Shown here: positions 1-6,110 of the stretch, piece after piece | Numbering within the stretch: the first letter of the stretch is position 1 | Layout of the letters: each line of letters starts with the position of its first letter | Origin: Minisyncoccota bacterium | GTDB taxonomy: Bacteria > Patescibacteriota > Minisyncoccia > Phycocordibacterales > GCA-2747955 | Assembly (NCBI GenBank): GCA_938010795.1 | Contig: CALLVB010000012.1 | Span: 1 to 11,897 of the forward strand | DNA length: 11,897 nt | Reading direction: 5' to 3' | The notes under the pieces: generated by a model | Told to the model about the DNA's origin: nothing | The model's database searches: none | What the model saw: the letters and a program-made list of their open reading frames with translations, nothing else | Translations under genes and position numbers: made by a program

Positions 1-57
1 CATAGTTGTTTTGTAGTCATGTCATTGTAACAAATCCCTATCAAAGAGAGAACTAAA

Positions 58-87
58 GTTGGTTTAGGTAACCAACAACGGTATACT
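58..87 (+). promoter_or_regulatory. rel promoter with dyad over the -35 box
   Basis: A -35-like TTGGTT (59-64), a 17-bp spacer and a -10 TATACT (82-87) precede the ATG at 96. With usual spacing transcription would start near 94, leaving a leader of about 2 nt, and no Shine-Dalgarno sequence is present. A perfect 7-bp inverted repeat, GTTGGTT / AACCAAC (58-64 and 70-76, loop TAGGT), covers the -35 box and could be an operator. The boxes are seen; their function is inferred. Confidence 0.55.
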
Positions 88-95
88 ACTGGTAT

Positions 96-1676
96 ATGAA
101 AGAAGTCGAAGAATTAGCATACAAAGATGCTCAAAAAGCTCGAAAAAAACAGTCTAGGAAAGTTCCAGAAGGACTTCAAGAAATCTATGACCGTGTGACT
201 GGTTTTGATCAAAAAGCAAAAAATCTTATCCGAGATGCATATTTCTTTGCACAAGAAGCTCACGAGGGGCAGCTCAGAAAATCAGGTGAGCCTTACTTTA
301 TTCACCTGGTGGCAACAGCAAAAAATCTTGCTGACCTGGGAATGGATGCAAAAGTTATCGCAGCAGGTATTCTTCATGACTCTATTGAAGACGGTGTAGC
401 AACAGAAGAACAATTGCTCTACGAATTTGGTGAAGAGATCCTTTTCTTGGTTGATGGTGTAACCAAACTTGGACACATCCGATACCAAGGAATGCGACGA
501 CACAACGAATCACTCAGAAAGCTATTTGTAGCAACATCTAGAGATGTGCGTGTTTTGATTATCAAATTCGCAGATCGTCTCCACAACATGAATACACTCG
601 AACACGTTCGAGAAGATAAGCGTGAACGTATCGCTACAGAAACACTCGAGATTTACGCCCCTCTTGCATACAGGCTCGGTATTACGAAACTATCGAAACA
701 ACTAGAAGACCTTTCTTTTCCCTATGTATACCCAGAAGAGTATAAAAATGTTAGAGATGTACTCAAAGAGAGATCTAAGCAAACCATTGCAAAACTAGAG
801 AGAATGGATCGTTCAATTTCAAAAAAACTTGCGGCCAATGGAATGAGAAAGTTCAGAACCTCAAATAGAATTAAAGGTATTTATTCTTTTTATAAAAAAC
901 TAGATCGTAAAAAGGGTGACGCTGACAAAATCTATGATATTGCAGCCTTGAGAATTATCGTACCCACAGTGGCTGATTGTTATTCTGTGCTAGGAATTGT
1001 GCATCAACACTATCGACCAATGGTTGGTCGAATTAAGGACTATATTGCTGTCCCAAAACCAAACGGATATAGGTCAATTCATACAACAGTATTTACCGGA
1101 GACGGTGGTCTTGTTGAATTACAGATTCGTACTGAAGAAATGCATCTCGATGCAGAGCTTGGTGCTGCATCTCACCTAGGATATAAAAAACGTACTGGAG
1201 GAGGAGAACATATGGATTCTTGGGCTACTCGATTAATGGGACGATTCGGAGATCCTGCTGGTAATGCACCTCTTAAAGATCCTAAAGAAGTTGCGCCAGG
1301 ATGGATCGACTCTCTCGCTGATCATTCTGACAACCCTGAATCTGAATCATTCCAAACAGAACTTAAAGATGATTTCTTTGGGCATCAAATATTTGTATTT
1401 ACTCCCCTCGGTGAAGTGATCGTACTACCCGAAGGAGCGACCCCCGTGGACTTTGCATTCCAAGTCCACTCTGAGGTTGGAAACAAAATGTCTGGATCAA
1501 AAGTAAATGAGAAAATGGTCTCTATGGACTCAGTACTACAAAACGGAGACATCGTCGAGATCCTCACCAGTAAACAAGGTAAGCCGACGGTCAAATGGCT
1601 AGACTTTGTAAAAACAAACGAAGCTCGAAGGAAAATTAAGTCTTATCTCGAACGAGAAGAAGCTGAGAAAAGATAA
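96..1676 (+). CDS. RelA/SpoT family (p)ppGpp synthetase/hydrolase, short form without ACT domain
   Basis: Makes and breaks the alarmone (p)ppGpp in the cytoplasm, setting the stringent response. The 526-residue product has an N-terminal HD hydrolase domain (about 45-200) with R61, H70, the HD pair H94-D95, E98-D99 and D160-RLHN-N164, all matching the metal-binding hydrolase pattern. The synthetase domain (about 255-375) has DIAALRIIV with D281, KDYIAVPKPNGYRSIHT (314-330) and ELQIRTEEMHLDAELGAASH with E341. A TGS domain follows (about 428-492). Canonical long Rel/SpoT proteins run to roughly 700 or more residues, with zinc-finger/helical and ACT domains after TGS. This one stops about 30 residues after TGS, so those regulatory parts are absent. 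Both active sites look intact, so I infer a bifunctional enzyme. The ATG at 96 is chosen because the -10 box ends 8 nt upstream, consistent with a leaderless mRNA. It converges on ftsH. Confidence 0.93.
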   Translation: MKEVEELAYKDAQKARKKQSRKVPEGLQEIYDRVTGFDQKAKNLIRDAYFFAQEAHEGQLRKSGEPYFIHLVATAKNLADLGMDAKVIAAGILHDSIEDGVATEEQLLYEFGEEILFLVDGVTKLGHIRYQGMRRHNESLRKLFVATSRDVRVLIIKFADRLHNMNTLEHVREDKRERIATETLEIYAPLAYRLGITKLSKQLEDLSFPYVYPEEYKNVRDVLKERSKQTIAKLERMDRSISKKLAANGMRKFRTSNRIKGIYSFYKKLDRKKGDADKIYDIAALRIIVPTVADCYSVLGIVHQHYRPMVGRIKDYIAVPKPNGYRSIHTTVFTGDGGLVELQIRTEEMHLDAELGAASHLGYKKRTGGGEHMDSWATRLMGRFGDPAGNAPLKDPKEVAPGWIDSLADHSDNPESESFQTELKDDFFGHQIFVFTPLGEVIVLPEGATPVDFAFQVHSEVGNKMSGSKVNEKMVSMDSVLQNGDIVEILTSKQGKPTVKWLDFVKTNEARRKIKSYLEREEAEKR

Positions 1677-1707
1677 TCATTTAAAATTTCTCTTAGGCAT
1701 GTCAGAA

Positions 1708-1740
1708 CAGAAAAACGACGGCAGGGCCGTCGTTTTTCTG
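1708..1740. terminator. Bidirectional rho-independent terminator between rel and ftsH
   Basis: A perfect 15-bp stem, CAGAAAAACGACGGC (1708-1722) and its complement (1726-1740), closes an AGG loop. The stem has a T-run on the + strand and an equivalent T-run on the - strand, so it can end both convergent genes. It lies 31 bp after the rel stop and 8 bp beyond the ftsH stop. Confidence 0.92.
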
Positions 1741-1748
1741 CTCTCCGA

Positions 1749-3746
1749 TTATTTTTTCTTAGCTGTTTTTTTCTTTGTTGTTTTCTTAGAAAGCTCTGCA
1801 TACCCCTTTGGTTCTCTCATTGCCCGATTATTAAGAGGAACACCATACTCTTTAAGCTGTGCTTCGTATTCATCTCTCTCTAGAGTCTCTTCTTCTAGAA
1901 GCTTGTGAGAAATACCATGTAGAGCTTTTTCATATTTCTTAAGCGTTTTCTCTGTGAGTTTATATGCTTCATCCATGATTCGTTTCACTTCTGAATCGAT
2001 ATTCTTTTGCATATCACCAGAAAGAGCAACACCTTCCATTCCTCCTCCAGTAACTGCTGCCACACCTTCTACTGCGAGTACACCAACCTTTGGTGACATA
2101 CCATACCGAGTTACCATTGACCTGGCCATTCGTGTTGCAACCTGTAGGTCATTTGATGGACCAGTTGAAACATCTCCAAATATCATTTGCTCTGTAACAT
2201 ATCCACCAAGTGCCATTGAGATGTCTGCCAAGAAGTCATTCTTTGTTCGCATTTTTCGGTCTTCATCTGGAATGGATAATGTGTATCCCGCTGCACGACC
2301 TCTCGCTACCACTGTCACTTTATGAATTGGATTTGCGTGCTCAAGCACTGATCCCATAAGTGCGTGTCCCACTTCATGATATGCCGTAATCTTTTTCTCT
2401 GTCTCATTCATAATATGAGATTTTCTTTCTGGTCCAAGCATCACCTTTTCAATAGCTCGAATCATATCGTATTGAGAAACTTTCTTTCGCTCCTCTCTCG
2501 CTGCGGTAATTGCAGACTCATTCATAAGAGAATATAGATCAGCTCCTGAAAATCCTGGGGTTCTCTTAGCAATCACCTCAAGATCAACGTCTTCTGTGAG
2601 TGGCTTTTTTCGTGCATGAATAGTAAGAATCGCTTCCCTGTCATGTACATCTGGTAGATCGATAGTAACCCGCCTGTCGAATCGTCCTGGACGTAGTAAT
2701 GCTGGATCAAGGATTTCTGGTCGGTTAGTTGCTGCAATCACAATGACTTGCTCTGTCTTATCAAACCCATCCATTTCAACCAAAATTTGATTAAGTGTTT
2801 GTTCTCGCTCATCATTACCTCCACCTGTTCCTCCACCTCGTGTTCGTCCAATAGCATCAATCTCATCGATAAATACAATTGCTGGTGATTCTTTCTTTGC
2901 GTTTTTAAAGAGGTCTCTAACTCGTGATGCACCAACTCCCACAAACATCTCTACAAACTCTGAACCTGACACTGAAAAGAACGGTACGCCTGCCTCTCCT
3001 GCAACAGCTCGTGCCAAAAGAGTCTTACCAGTACCTGGTGGTCCCATCATTAATACTCCTTTGGGAATTTCAGCTCCAATCTCTAGGAATTTCTTTGGAT
3101 TTTTTAGAAAATCAACAATCTCAAGTAATTCCTCTTTAGCCTCTTTCGCTCCGGCAACATCTTTAAATGTAATTCGGTTCTTTGAGTCTTTTGGGTCAAT
3201 GTATTTTGCTCTCGATTGTCCAAACGAAAATGCTTGCATTGCTCCTCCACCACCTCCAGCACCTTTGGTGGTTCTAAAGAAGAAAAAGAAAATAATTCCA
3301 AGTAATAATAGTGGGAATAAGAATGGCATGAACCTTTCTAGGAAGTACACAAATCCAGACGGGTCTACCAGTTTGATATCTACTGCTTGTAGTTGCTCTT
3401 GTGTTACTCCAAAGTTAGTAAGTGTTTCTGTAAGTGAAGCTTCTGTTTCTTTCTTGGCTTCTTTTTCTGTTCCATCTTTGTAGGTAACAGATAGCTTGCT
3501 TCTCTCCACCTGAATGTCCGAGACGAGATCTGTTGAAACAGCAGTTGCTAGTTGAGAGAGCGAAATCTTTTCATCCTGTGCATTGTCAGCTGTGATTGAA
3601 AATAGTGCAATAATAATTGCAAATACGAGTAATACAGAAAGTATTTGTGAAAATAATTGTTTCTTCACATCTTCTGGCTTCATTTTCTTGTTGCCCTTTC
3701 CTCGAGCTCCTTTCTTTTTATTTGTTTGTTTTGATTTCCCCGCCAT
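1749..3746 (-). CDS. ftsH: ATP-dependent zinc metalloprotease FtsH
   Basis: Membrane-anchored AAA+ protease that unfolds and degrades membrane and soluble proteins; in other bacteria its substrates include ssrA-tagged proteins. The 665-residue product has a Lys-rich N terminus (1-30), a first membrane segment (about 34-52), a periplasmic/extracytoplasmic domain (about 53-135) and a second membrane segment (about 138-157). The AAA module follows, with Walker A GPPGTGKT (235-242), Walker B VFIDEID (291-297) and a second region of homology ending LLRPGRFDRRV (350-360). The zinc site is HEVGH (457-461, commonly HEAGH), and D533 in SNDLQVAT is the expected third ligand. The C terminus is again Lys-rich (653-665). 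Length is normal for the family. It is divergent from smpB, so protease and ribosome-rescue tagging genes are neighbours. No Shine-Dalgarno sequence is visible before the ATG. Confidence 0.97.
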   Translation of the reverse strand: MAGKSKQTNKKKGARGKGNKKMKPEDVKKQLFSQILSVLLVFAIIIALFSITADNAQDEKISLSQLATAVSTDLVSDIQVERSKLSVTYKDGTEKEAKKETEASLTETLTNFGVTQEQLQAVDIKLVDPSGFVYFLERFMPFLFPLLLLGIIFFFFFRTTKGAGGGGGAMQAFSFGQSRAKYIDPKDSKNRITFKDVAGAKEAKEELLEIVDFLKNPKKFLEIGAEIPKGVLMMGPPGTGKTLLARAVAGEAGVPFFSVSGSEFVEMFVGVGASRVRDLFKNAKKESPAIVFIDEIDAIGRTRGGGTGGGNDEREQTLNQILVEMDGFDKTEQVIVIAATNRPEILDPALLRPGRFDRRVTIDLPDVHDREAILTIHARKKPLTEDVDLEVIAKRTPGFSGADLYSLMNESAITAAREERKKVSQYDMIRAIEKVMLGPERKSHIMNETEKKITAYHEVGHALMGSVLEHANPIHKVTVVARGRAAGYTLSIPDEDRKMRTKNDFLADISMALGGYVTEQMIFGDVSTGPSNDLQVATRMARSMVTRYGMSPKVGVLAVEGVAAVTGGGMEGVALSGDMQKNIDSEVKRIMDEAYKLTEKTLKKYEKALHGISHKLLEEETLERDEYEAQLKEYGVPLNNRAMREPKGYAELSKKTTKKKTAKKK

Positions 3747-3774
3747 AAAATTTTAGTTATATAGTTGAAGTACG

Positions 3775-3783
3775 ATTATATCA
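3775..3783 (-). promoter_or_regulatory. ftsH extended -10 promoter
   Basis: On the - strand TGATATAAT (3783 to 3775) is a TGN-extended consensus -10 box. A poor -35 (TTTTCA, 16 bp further upstream) is possible. Transcription would begin near 3768, giving a leader of about 22 nt with no Shine-Dalgarno sequence. A second possible box, TATAAC, lies 9 nt before the ATG and would give a nearly leaderless mRNA. Confidence 0.5.
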
Positions 3784-3837
3784 CAGGGTCTATTCTTGAA
3801 AATTTCCTTCTCTTATTCCCTCAAAAAAGAAAGTCGA

Positions 3838-3846
3838 TGATATACT
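3838..3846 (+). promoter_or_regulatory. smpB extended -10 promoter
   Basis: TGATATACT is a TGN-extended -10 box (TATACT at 3841-3846). It directly abuts the ATG at 3847, so the transcript should begin near 3853, past that codon. This favours the ATG at 3856 as the real start of SmpB with a leader of about 3 nt. No good -35 is seen. Confidence 0.55.
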
Positions 3847-3855
3847 ATGCCTATC

Positions 3856-4323
3856 ATGAAGGTGCTAGTTAAAAACAAAGATGCATACAGAAACTTCGAA
3901 ATTCTTGAGAAATTTACTGCTGGTATGGTGCTCTCAGGAGGCGAAGTAAAATCACTGAGAAAAAACCAAGGAAGCCTCCAGGGTTCTTTTGTAACACTTC
4001 TTAAGAACAAGTCTGCTCAACCCGAACTGTTTATCAAAAACATGTTCATTCCTCCCTATCAAATTAAAAATACCGGTGGCGGGTATGATCCGGAACATCC
4101 CAGAAAGCTACTTGTTAAAAAACGAGAACTAGCTCGTATTGAACGAGAGATGAACAACAAAGGGACCACACTCATTCCTATCGCAGTAGGTCTTGTAGGA
4201 AACTTTATTAAGATAGAATTTGCCCTTGCTCGAGGTAAGAAAAAATACGACAAACGACAAGGCCTGAAAGAACGAGCGCAAAAACGGGACGCTGAACGTG
4301 AAAATAAGATAAGGTTTACATAA
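3856..4323 (+). CDS. smpB: SsrA-binding protein SmpB
   Basis: Small RNA-binding protein that carries alanyl-tmRNA to stalled ribosomes and occupies the empty mRNA channel with its C-terminal tail. The 155-residue product (from 3856) has the family signatures: GGEVKSLRKNQGSL near the N terminus (usually GTEVKSLR), YDPEHPRKLLVKKREL in the middle, and the basic tail GKKKYDKRQGLKERAQKRDAER. An in-frame ATG at 3847 would add MPI. I prefer 3856 because the -10 box ends at 3846 and because family members usually start right at MK before the first strand. The partner tmRNA gene is about 1.2 kb downstream, and the DUF192 gene starts 3 nt after the stop, so those two genes are co-transcribed. Confidence 0.96.
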   Translation: MKVLVKNKDAYRNFEILEKFTAGMVLSGGEVKSLRKNQGSLQGSFVTLLKNKSAQPELFIKNMFIPPYQIKNTGGGYDPEHPRKLLVKKRELARIEREMNNKGTTLIPIAVGLVGNFIKIEFALARGKKKYDKRQGLKERAQKRDAERENKIRFT

Positions 4324-4326
4324 TAT

Positions 4327-4788
4327 ATGAATACTAAAGACATACTCAGCTCAAAAAAAACAGAACACTGGCTCATTATTGGAATTATTGTGGCTTTTGT
4401 TGTATCTCTCGGACTTTCTGCTGTAAATCCAAACAATCCAGACAATATCACCACGCAGACAAAACCTGAGTACGAGACAAGACTTATTACTGTAGAAGAC
4501 ACCTCATATACGGTACTCGTTGCTGATACAAATCAAAAACGAATCACTGGTCTTTCAAATAGAGCCATACTACCTGATCAAATTGATGGAATGTTATTTA
4601 TCTTTGACGAGCCTGCTTCTCACGGAATTTGGATGAAAGATATGAACTTTACTATTGATATTCTCTGGCTTGATACTGACTTTACTGTCGTACATAGAGA
4701 AAACTCTATCTCTCCAGATACCTTTCCTCAATCTTTCTCTTCACCCATTCCTGCGCTTTATGTGCTTGAACTACCAAGTATTAAATAG
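4327..4788 (+). CDS. Membrane-anchored DUF192 family protein, short C terminus
   Basis: Function unknown; DUF192 proteins are small, usually exported or membrane-tethered beta-rich proteins. The 153-residue product has a short N-terminal cytoplasmic stretch, one membrane segment (about 15-33), a linker, and a DUF192 domain (about 55-153). The recognisable parts are VLVADTNQKRITGLSNR, GMLFIFDEPASHGIWMKDM and the terminal ALYVLELPSIK. Homologues generally continue after VLEL with a G-containing segment of roughly 15-20 residues. Here UAG ends the protein right there, and the codons after the stop do not resume a DUF192-like sequence. It follows smpB by 3 nt and shares its transcript. The missing tail may be natural or may mark a breakpoint next to the GC-richer gene downstream. 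Confidence 0.8.
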   Translation: MNTKDILSSKKTEHWLIIGIIVAFVVSLGLSAVNPNNPDNITTQTKPEYETRLITVEDTSYTVLVADTNQKRITGLSNRAILPDQIDGMLFIFDEPASHGIWMKDMNFTIDILWLDTDFTVVHRENSISPDTFPQSFSSPIPALYVLELPSIK

Positions 4789-4789
4789 G

Positions 4790-4817
4790 TTGATCTTTTT
4801 TTGATTTACTATATAGT
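4790..4817 (+). promoter_or_regulatory. Promoter of the GcrA-like gene
   Basis: TTGATC (4790-4795), a 16-bp spacer and TATAGT (4812-4817) make a reasonable sigma-70-type promoter. The predicted start is near 4824, giving a leader of about 45 nt before the ATG at 4869. The -35 begins 2 bp after the upstream stop codon. Confidence 0.55.
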
Positions 4818-4841
4818 ATTTCTAGGGCGAAATACTGTAAA
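4806..4841. promoter_or_regulatory. Operator-like dyad over the -10 and start site
   Basis: A perfect 8-bp inverted repeat, AGTATTTC (4815-4822) and GAAATACT (4829-4836) around TAGGGC, overlaps the -10 box and the predicted transcription start. Flanking TTTAC (4806-4810) and GTAAA (4837-4841) extend the symmetry after an asymmetric gap. No T-run follows, so it is not a terminator. The position suits repressor or autoregulator binding, or an mRNA 5' hairpin. The symmetry is seen; the role is inferred. Confidence 0.5.
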
Positions 4842-4868
4842 CTTACAATTTTAGAAAGAGAGTTTGAA

Positions 4869-5438
4869 ATGAGCAATAAAGAACCATGGACCCAAGGTGA
4901 ATACGACGTAATTCGGGCCGCCGCTGGTAAGAAAAAGGCATCTGATCTTATGAGGTTATTACCCGGAAGATCCATTGCCACTATTAAATCAAGGGCAAAA
5001 AATATGGGTTTAGTGCTTCAACCCGAAGAAAGTCTAACTCAAGGACGACCCGGGCAAGCCGCCACAGAACGTTATCACGAAACACTGCGGGATCTGCGTT
5101 CAGCGGGCGGCTACCAACAAAGGCCAGAACCCTTGCATGATCAAACATCCGATTCCGGACTCGGAAAACAGCGAAAGCTTTACGGAAAAGAAGCTGTTGA
5201 TATGTTGAGTGAGATTGCGTACCAGATCCCTCGAAAGATCGATGGCCAGTTTGTAACCACCATGACGGTTACGGATGGTCTTTGCAGAACGCCACTTGAT
5301 AGCGGTGATCCCAACATAGGAATGGTATGCTGTGCGAGACCAGCACCTCCGGGTAAATCTGCTTGCTCTCGACATGGAAGTAAACAGACTCTTGGACGAA
5401 CTAAAAAAGAAAAGTCGCGCAGAAAAGCAGCTGCATAA
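4869..5438 (+). CDS. GcrA-like DNA-binding regulator (putative)
   Basis: Resembles the GcrA cell-cycle regulator family, known best from alphaproteobacteria and some phages, where GcrA binds RNA polymerase sigma factor and methylated promoters. The N terminus (about 5-50: EPWTQGEYDVIRAAAG, then RSIATIKSRAKNMGLVL) has the Trp and the basic helix spacing of a SANT/Myb-like helix-turn-helix. The C terminus has CRTPLDSGDP (139-148), C154-C155, RPAPPGKSAC with C166, and H169, matching the Cys/His-rich GcrA tail (CRWPxGDP...FC..P...G..YC..H). The linker (about 51-110) is polar and probably disordered; the end is basic (KKEKSRRKAAA). Hand-counted stretches reach about 57% GC against about 37% in rel, suggesting acquisition. 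A weak AGAAAGAGAG Shine-Dalgarno precedes the ATG. It has its own promoter and terminator, and sits just upstream of ssrA. The family call rests on motif pattern only. Confidence 0.55.
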   Translation: MSNKEPWTQGEYDVIRAAAGKKKASDLMRLLPGRSIATIKSRAKNMGLVLQPEESLTQGRPGQAATERYHETLRDLRSAGGYQQRPEPLHDQTSDSGLGKQRKLYGKEAVDMLSEIAYQIPRKIDGQFVTTMTVTDGLCRTPLDSGDPNIGMVCCARPAPPGKSACSRHGSKQTLGRTKKEKSRRKAAA

Positions 5439-5454
5439 ACAACCTGCAACCACT

Positions 5455-5485
5455 ATATGCTCCCTCCACGGGGGCATATTTTTTA
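5455..5485 (+). terminator. Terminator of the GcrA-like gene
   Basis: ATATGCTCCC (5455-5464) pairs with GGGGGCATAT (5470-5479), 10 bp with one G-U, around loop TCCAC, followed by five T's. It ends 31 nt before the tmRNA and separates the two transcripts. Confidence 0.85.
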
Positions 5486-5495
5486 TAAAATACGT

Positions 5496-5501
5496 TATAA
5501 T
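5496..5501 (+). promoter_or_regulatory. tmRNA promoter -10 box
   Basis: A consensus TATAAT lies 15 nt before the mature 5' end. A transcript starting near 5508 would carry a short leader of about 9 nt, to be removed by RNase P as for tRNAs. No convincing -35 is visible; that position falls inside the upstream terminator stem. Confidence 0.6.
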
Positions 5502-5516
5502 GCACACGTTCCACAT

Positions 5517-5928
5517 GGGGATGCCGGGCTTTGACAATTCAGTTTTCGAATTTTGTGCAATGCGACTTTTCCGGGTTTCGTAAAAAACCGGGACCATTTT
5601 ACGTGCAAACGCTAAAATCAAATCGCCATACGCAAGTATGGTACCTGCATTTGCTTAGTCTTAAGGGTTGAGTCTTCGTGACTCCCCGATGCGTGGCGGT
5701 TATAACAATTGATGCTTGAGGCGTTGTTATGGCTGTTATATTTCTCAGCTAGTTTTGTATTGGTCACTTATACAAAGCGAATCTAAACGTGACTGGTTAT
5801 CGTAGAGTTTGGATTACTTTATATCTAAGATAATAAGATGGAGACCTATGTCTTCAAAAAGTACTCTATCATTGTAGAGTCAATCTTTCGTACTGTTTTG
5901 GACGGGGGTTCAACTCCCCCCTTCTCCA
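5517..5928 (+). ncRNA. ssrA: Transfer-messenger RNA (tmRNA, ssrA)
   Basis: One-piece tmRNA that rescues stalled ribosomes with SmpB and tags the nascent chain for proteolysis. The 5' end GGGGATG (5517-5523), followed by CCGGGCTTTGACAA, matches the tmRNA 5' consensus. The 3' end has T-stem GGGGG/CCCCC (5904-5908, 5916-5920) with loop TTCAACT, then acceptor strand CTTCTCC (5921-5927) and discriminator A5928. The third acceptor pair is G5519-U5925, the G3-U70 alanine identity pair; one mismatch, U-U, sits at pair six. CCA is not encoded. The tag frame starts at GCA 5605 and reads ANAKIKSPYASMVPAFA, then UAG (5656-5658) with a second in-frame UAA at 5662. The 412-nt length is slightly above the common 350-400. 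GC and structure between the ends are consistent with pseudoknots, which I did not fold fully. Confidence 0.95.
5605..5658 (+). other. tmRNA tag-peptide reading frame
   Basis: Seventeen sense codons from the resume codon GCA (in the context CGUGCAAAC, as in other tmRNAs) to UAG give ANAKIKSPYASMVPAFA. With the tRNA-borne alanine the added tag is 18 residues. The C-terminal end is AFA rather than the common LAA/VAA, and the tag is basic (two Lys) rather than acidic, with an internal Met. Confidence 0.85.
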
Positions 5929-5929
5929 C
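5911..5929 (+). repeat. Direct repeat copy 1 (genuine tmRNA 3' end)
   Basis: CAACTCCCCCCTTCTCCAC is the T-loop-to-discriminator part of the tmRNA plus one base. It recurs without change at 6054-6072. Such 3'-end repeats are the usual footprint of integrases that target tmRNA genes. Confidence 0.85.
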
Positions 5930-5931
5930 AT

Positions 5932-5985
5932 AAAATAAAAAGTAGTAACCTCGAATACTTGGAGAGGTTGCTGCTTTTTTATTTT
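5932..5985 (+). terminator. tmRNA terminator
   Basis: AGTAGTAACCTC (5941-5952) pairs with GAGGTTGCTGCT (5964-5975), with two G-U pairs, followed by a T-run. Flanking A-rich (5932-5940) and T-rich (5976-5985) sequence can extend the stem and make it work in both directions. Confidence 0.9.
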
Positions 5986-5996
5986 ACTGGATAATG

Positions 5997-6062
5997 GGAG
6001 TTGAAAAATCGGGGCAGCGAGTTCTTATGAACGAAGTGAATTAGAACTGGCGCCAACTCCCC
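5997..6062. repeat. Hairpin with T-arm-like inverted ends
   Basis: GGGAGTTG (5997-6004) is the exact inverse of CAACTCCC (6054-6061). Between them a second stem AGTTCT (6020-6025) / AGAACT (6043-6048) can form. The left end is itself an inverted copy of the tmRNA T-loop/T-stem sequence. No protein or known RNA family is recognised. It may be a remnant of a mobile element or a structured transcript. Confidence 0.5.
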
Positions 6063-6072
6063 CCTTCTCCAC
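6054..6072 (+). repeat. Direct repeat copy 2 of the tmRNA 3' end
   Basis: An exact 19-bp copy of 5911-5929, 143 bp downstream, again followed by a terminator hairpin. It lacks the upstream T-stem half (GGCGC instead of GGGGGTT). It could be an attR-like scar of an element once inserted at the tmRNA 3' end. Confidence 0.8.
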
Positions 6073-6073
6073 T

Positions 6074-6107
6074 AAAAGAAACCACCCGCTAGGGTGGCTT
6101 TTCTTTT
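6074..6107. terminator. Second terminator hairpin after the tmRNA repeat
   Basis: AAAAGAAACCACCC (6074-6087) and GGGTGGCTTTTCTTTT (6092-6107) form a strong stem with a GCTA loop, with T-rich 3' sequence on both strands. It directly follows repeat copy 2, mirroring the arrangement at the real tmRNA end. Confidence 0.85.
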
Positions 6108-6110
6108 ATG

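Noticed and set aside
1954..2325. 123-codon + strand frame inside ftsH
   Set aside because: Antisense to a clearly conserved FtsH protease domain; a shadow frame.
4786..4788. UAG in DUF192 as a nonsense mutation like that in the small ORF
   Set aside because: Codons after the stop do not continue a DUF192-like sequence, so a simple point mutation does not explain the short end.
5100..5621. 173-codon - strand frame across the GcrA-like gene and tmRNA
   Set aside because: It overlaps a certain tmRNA and a gene with promoter, terminator and protein-family motifs; the frame arises from the higher GC content.
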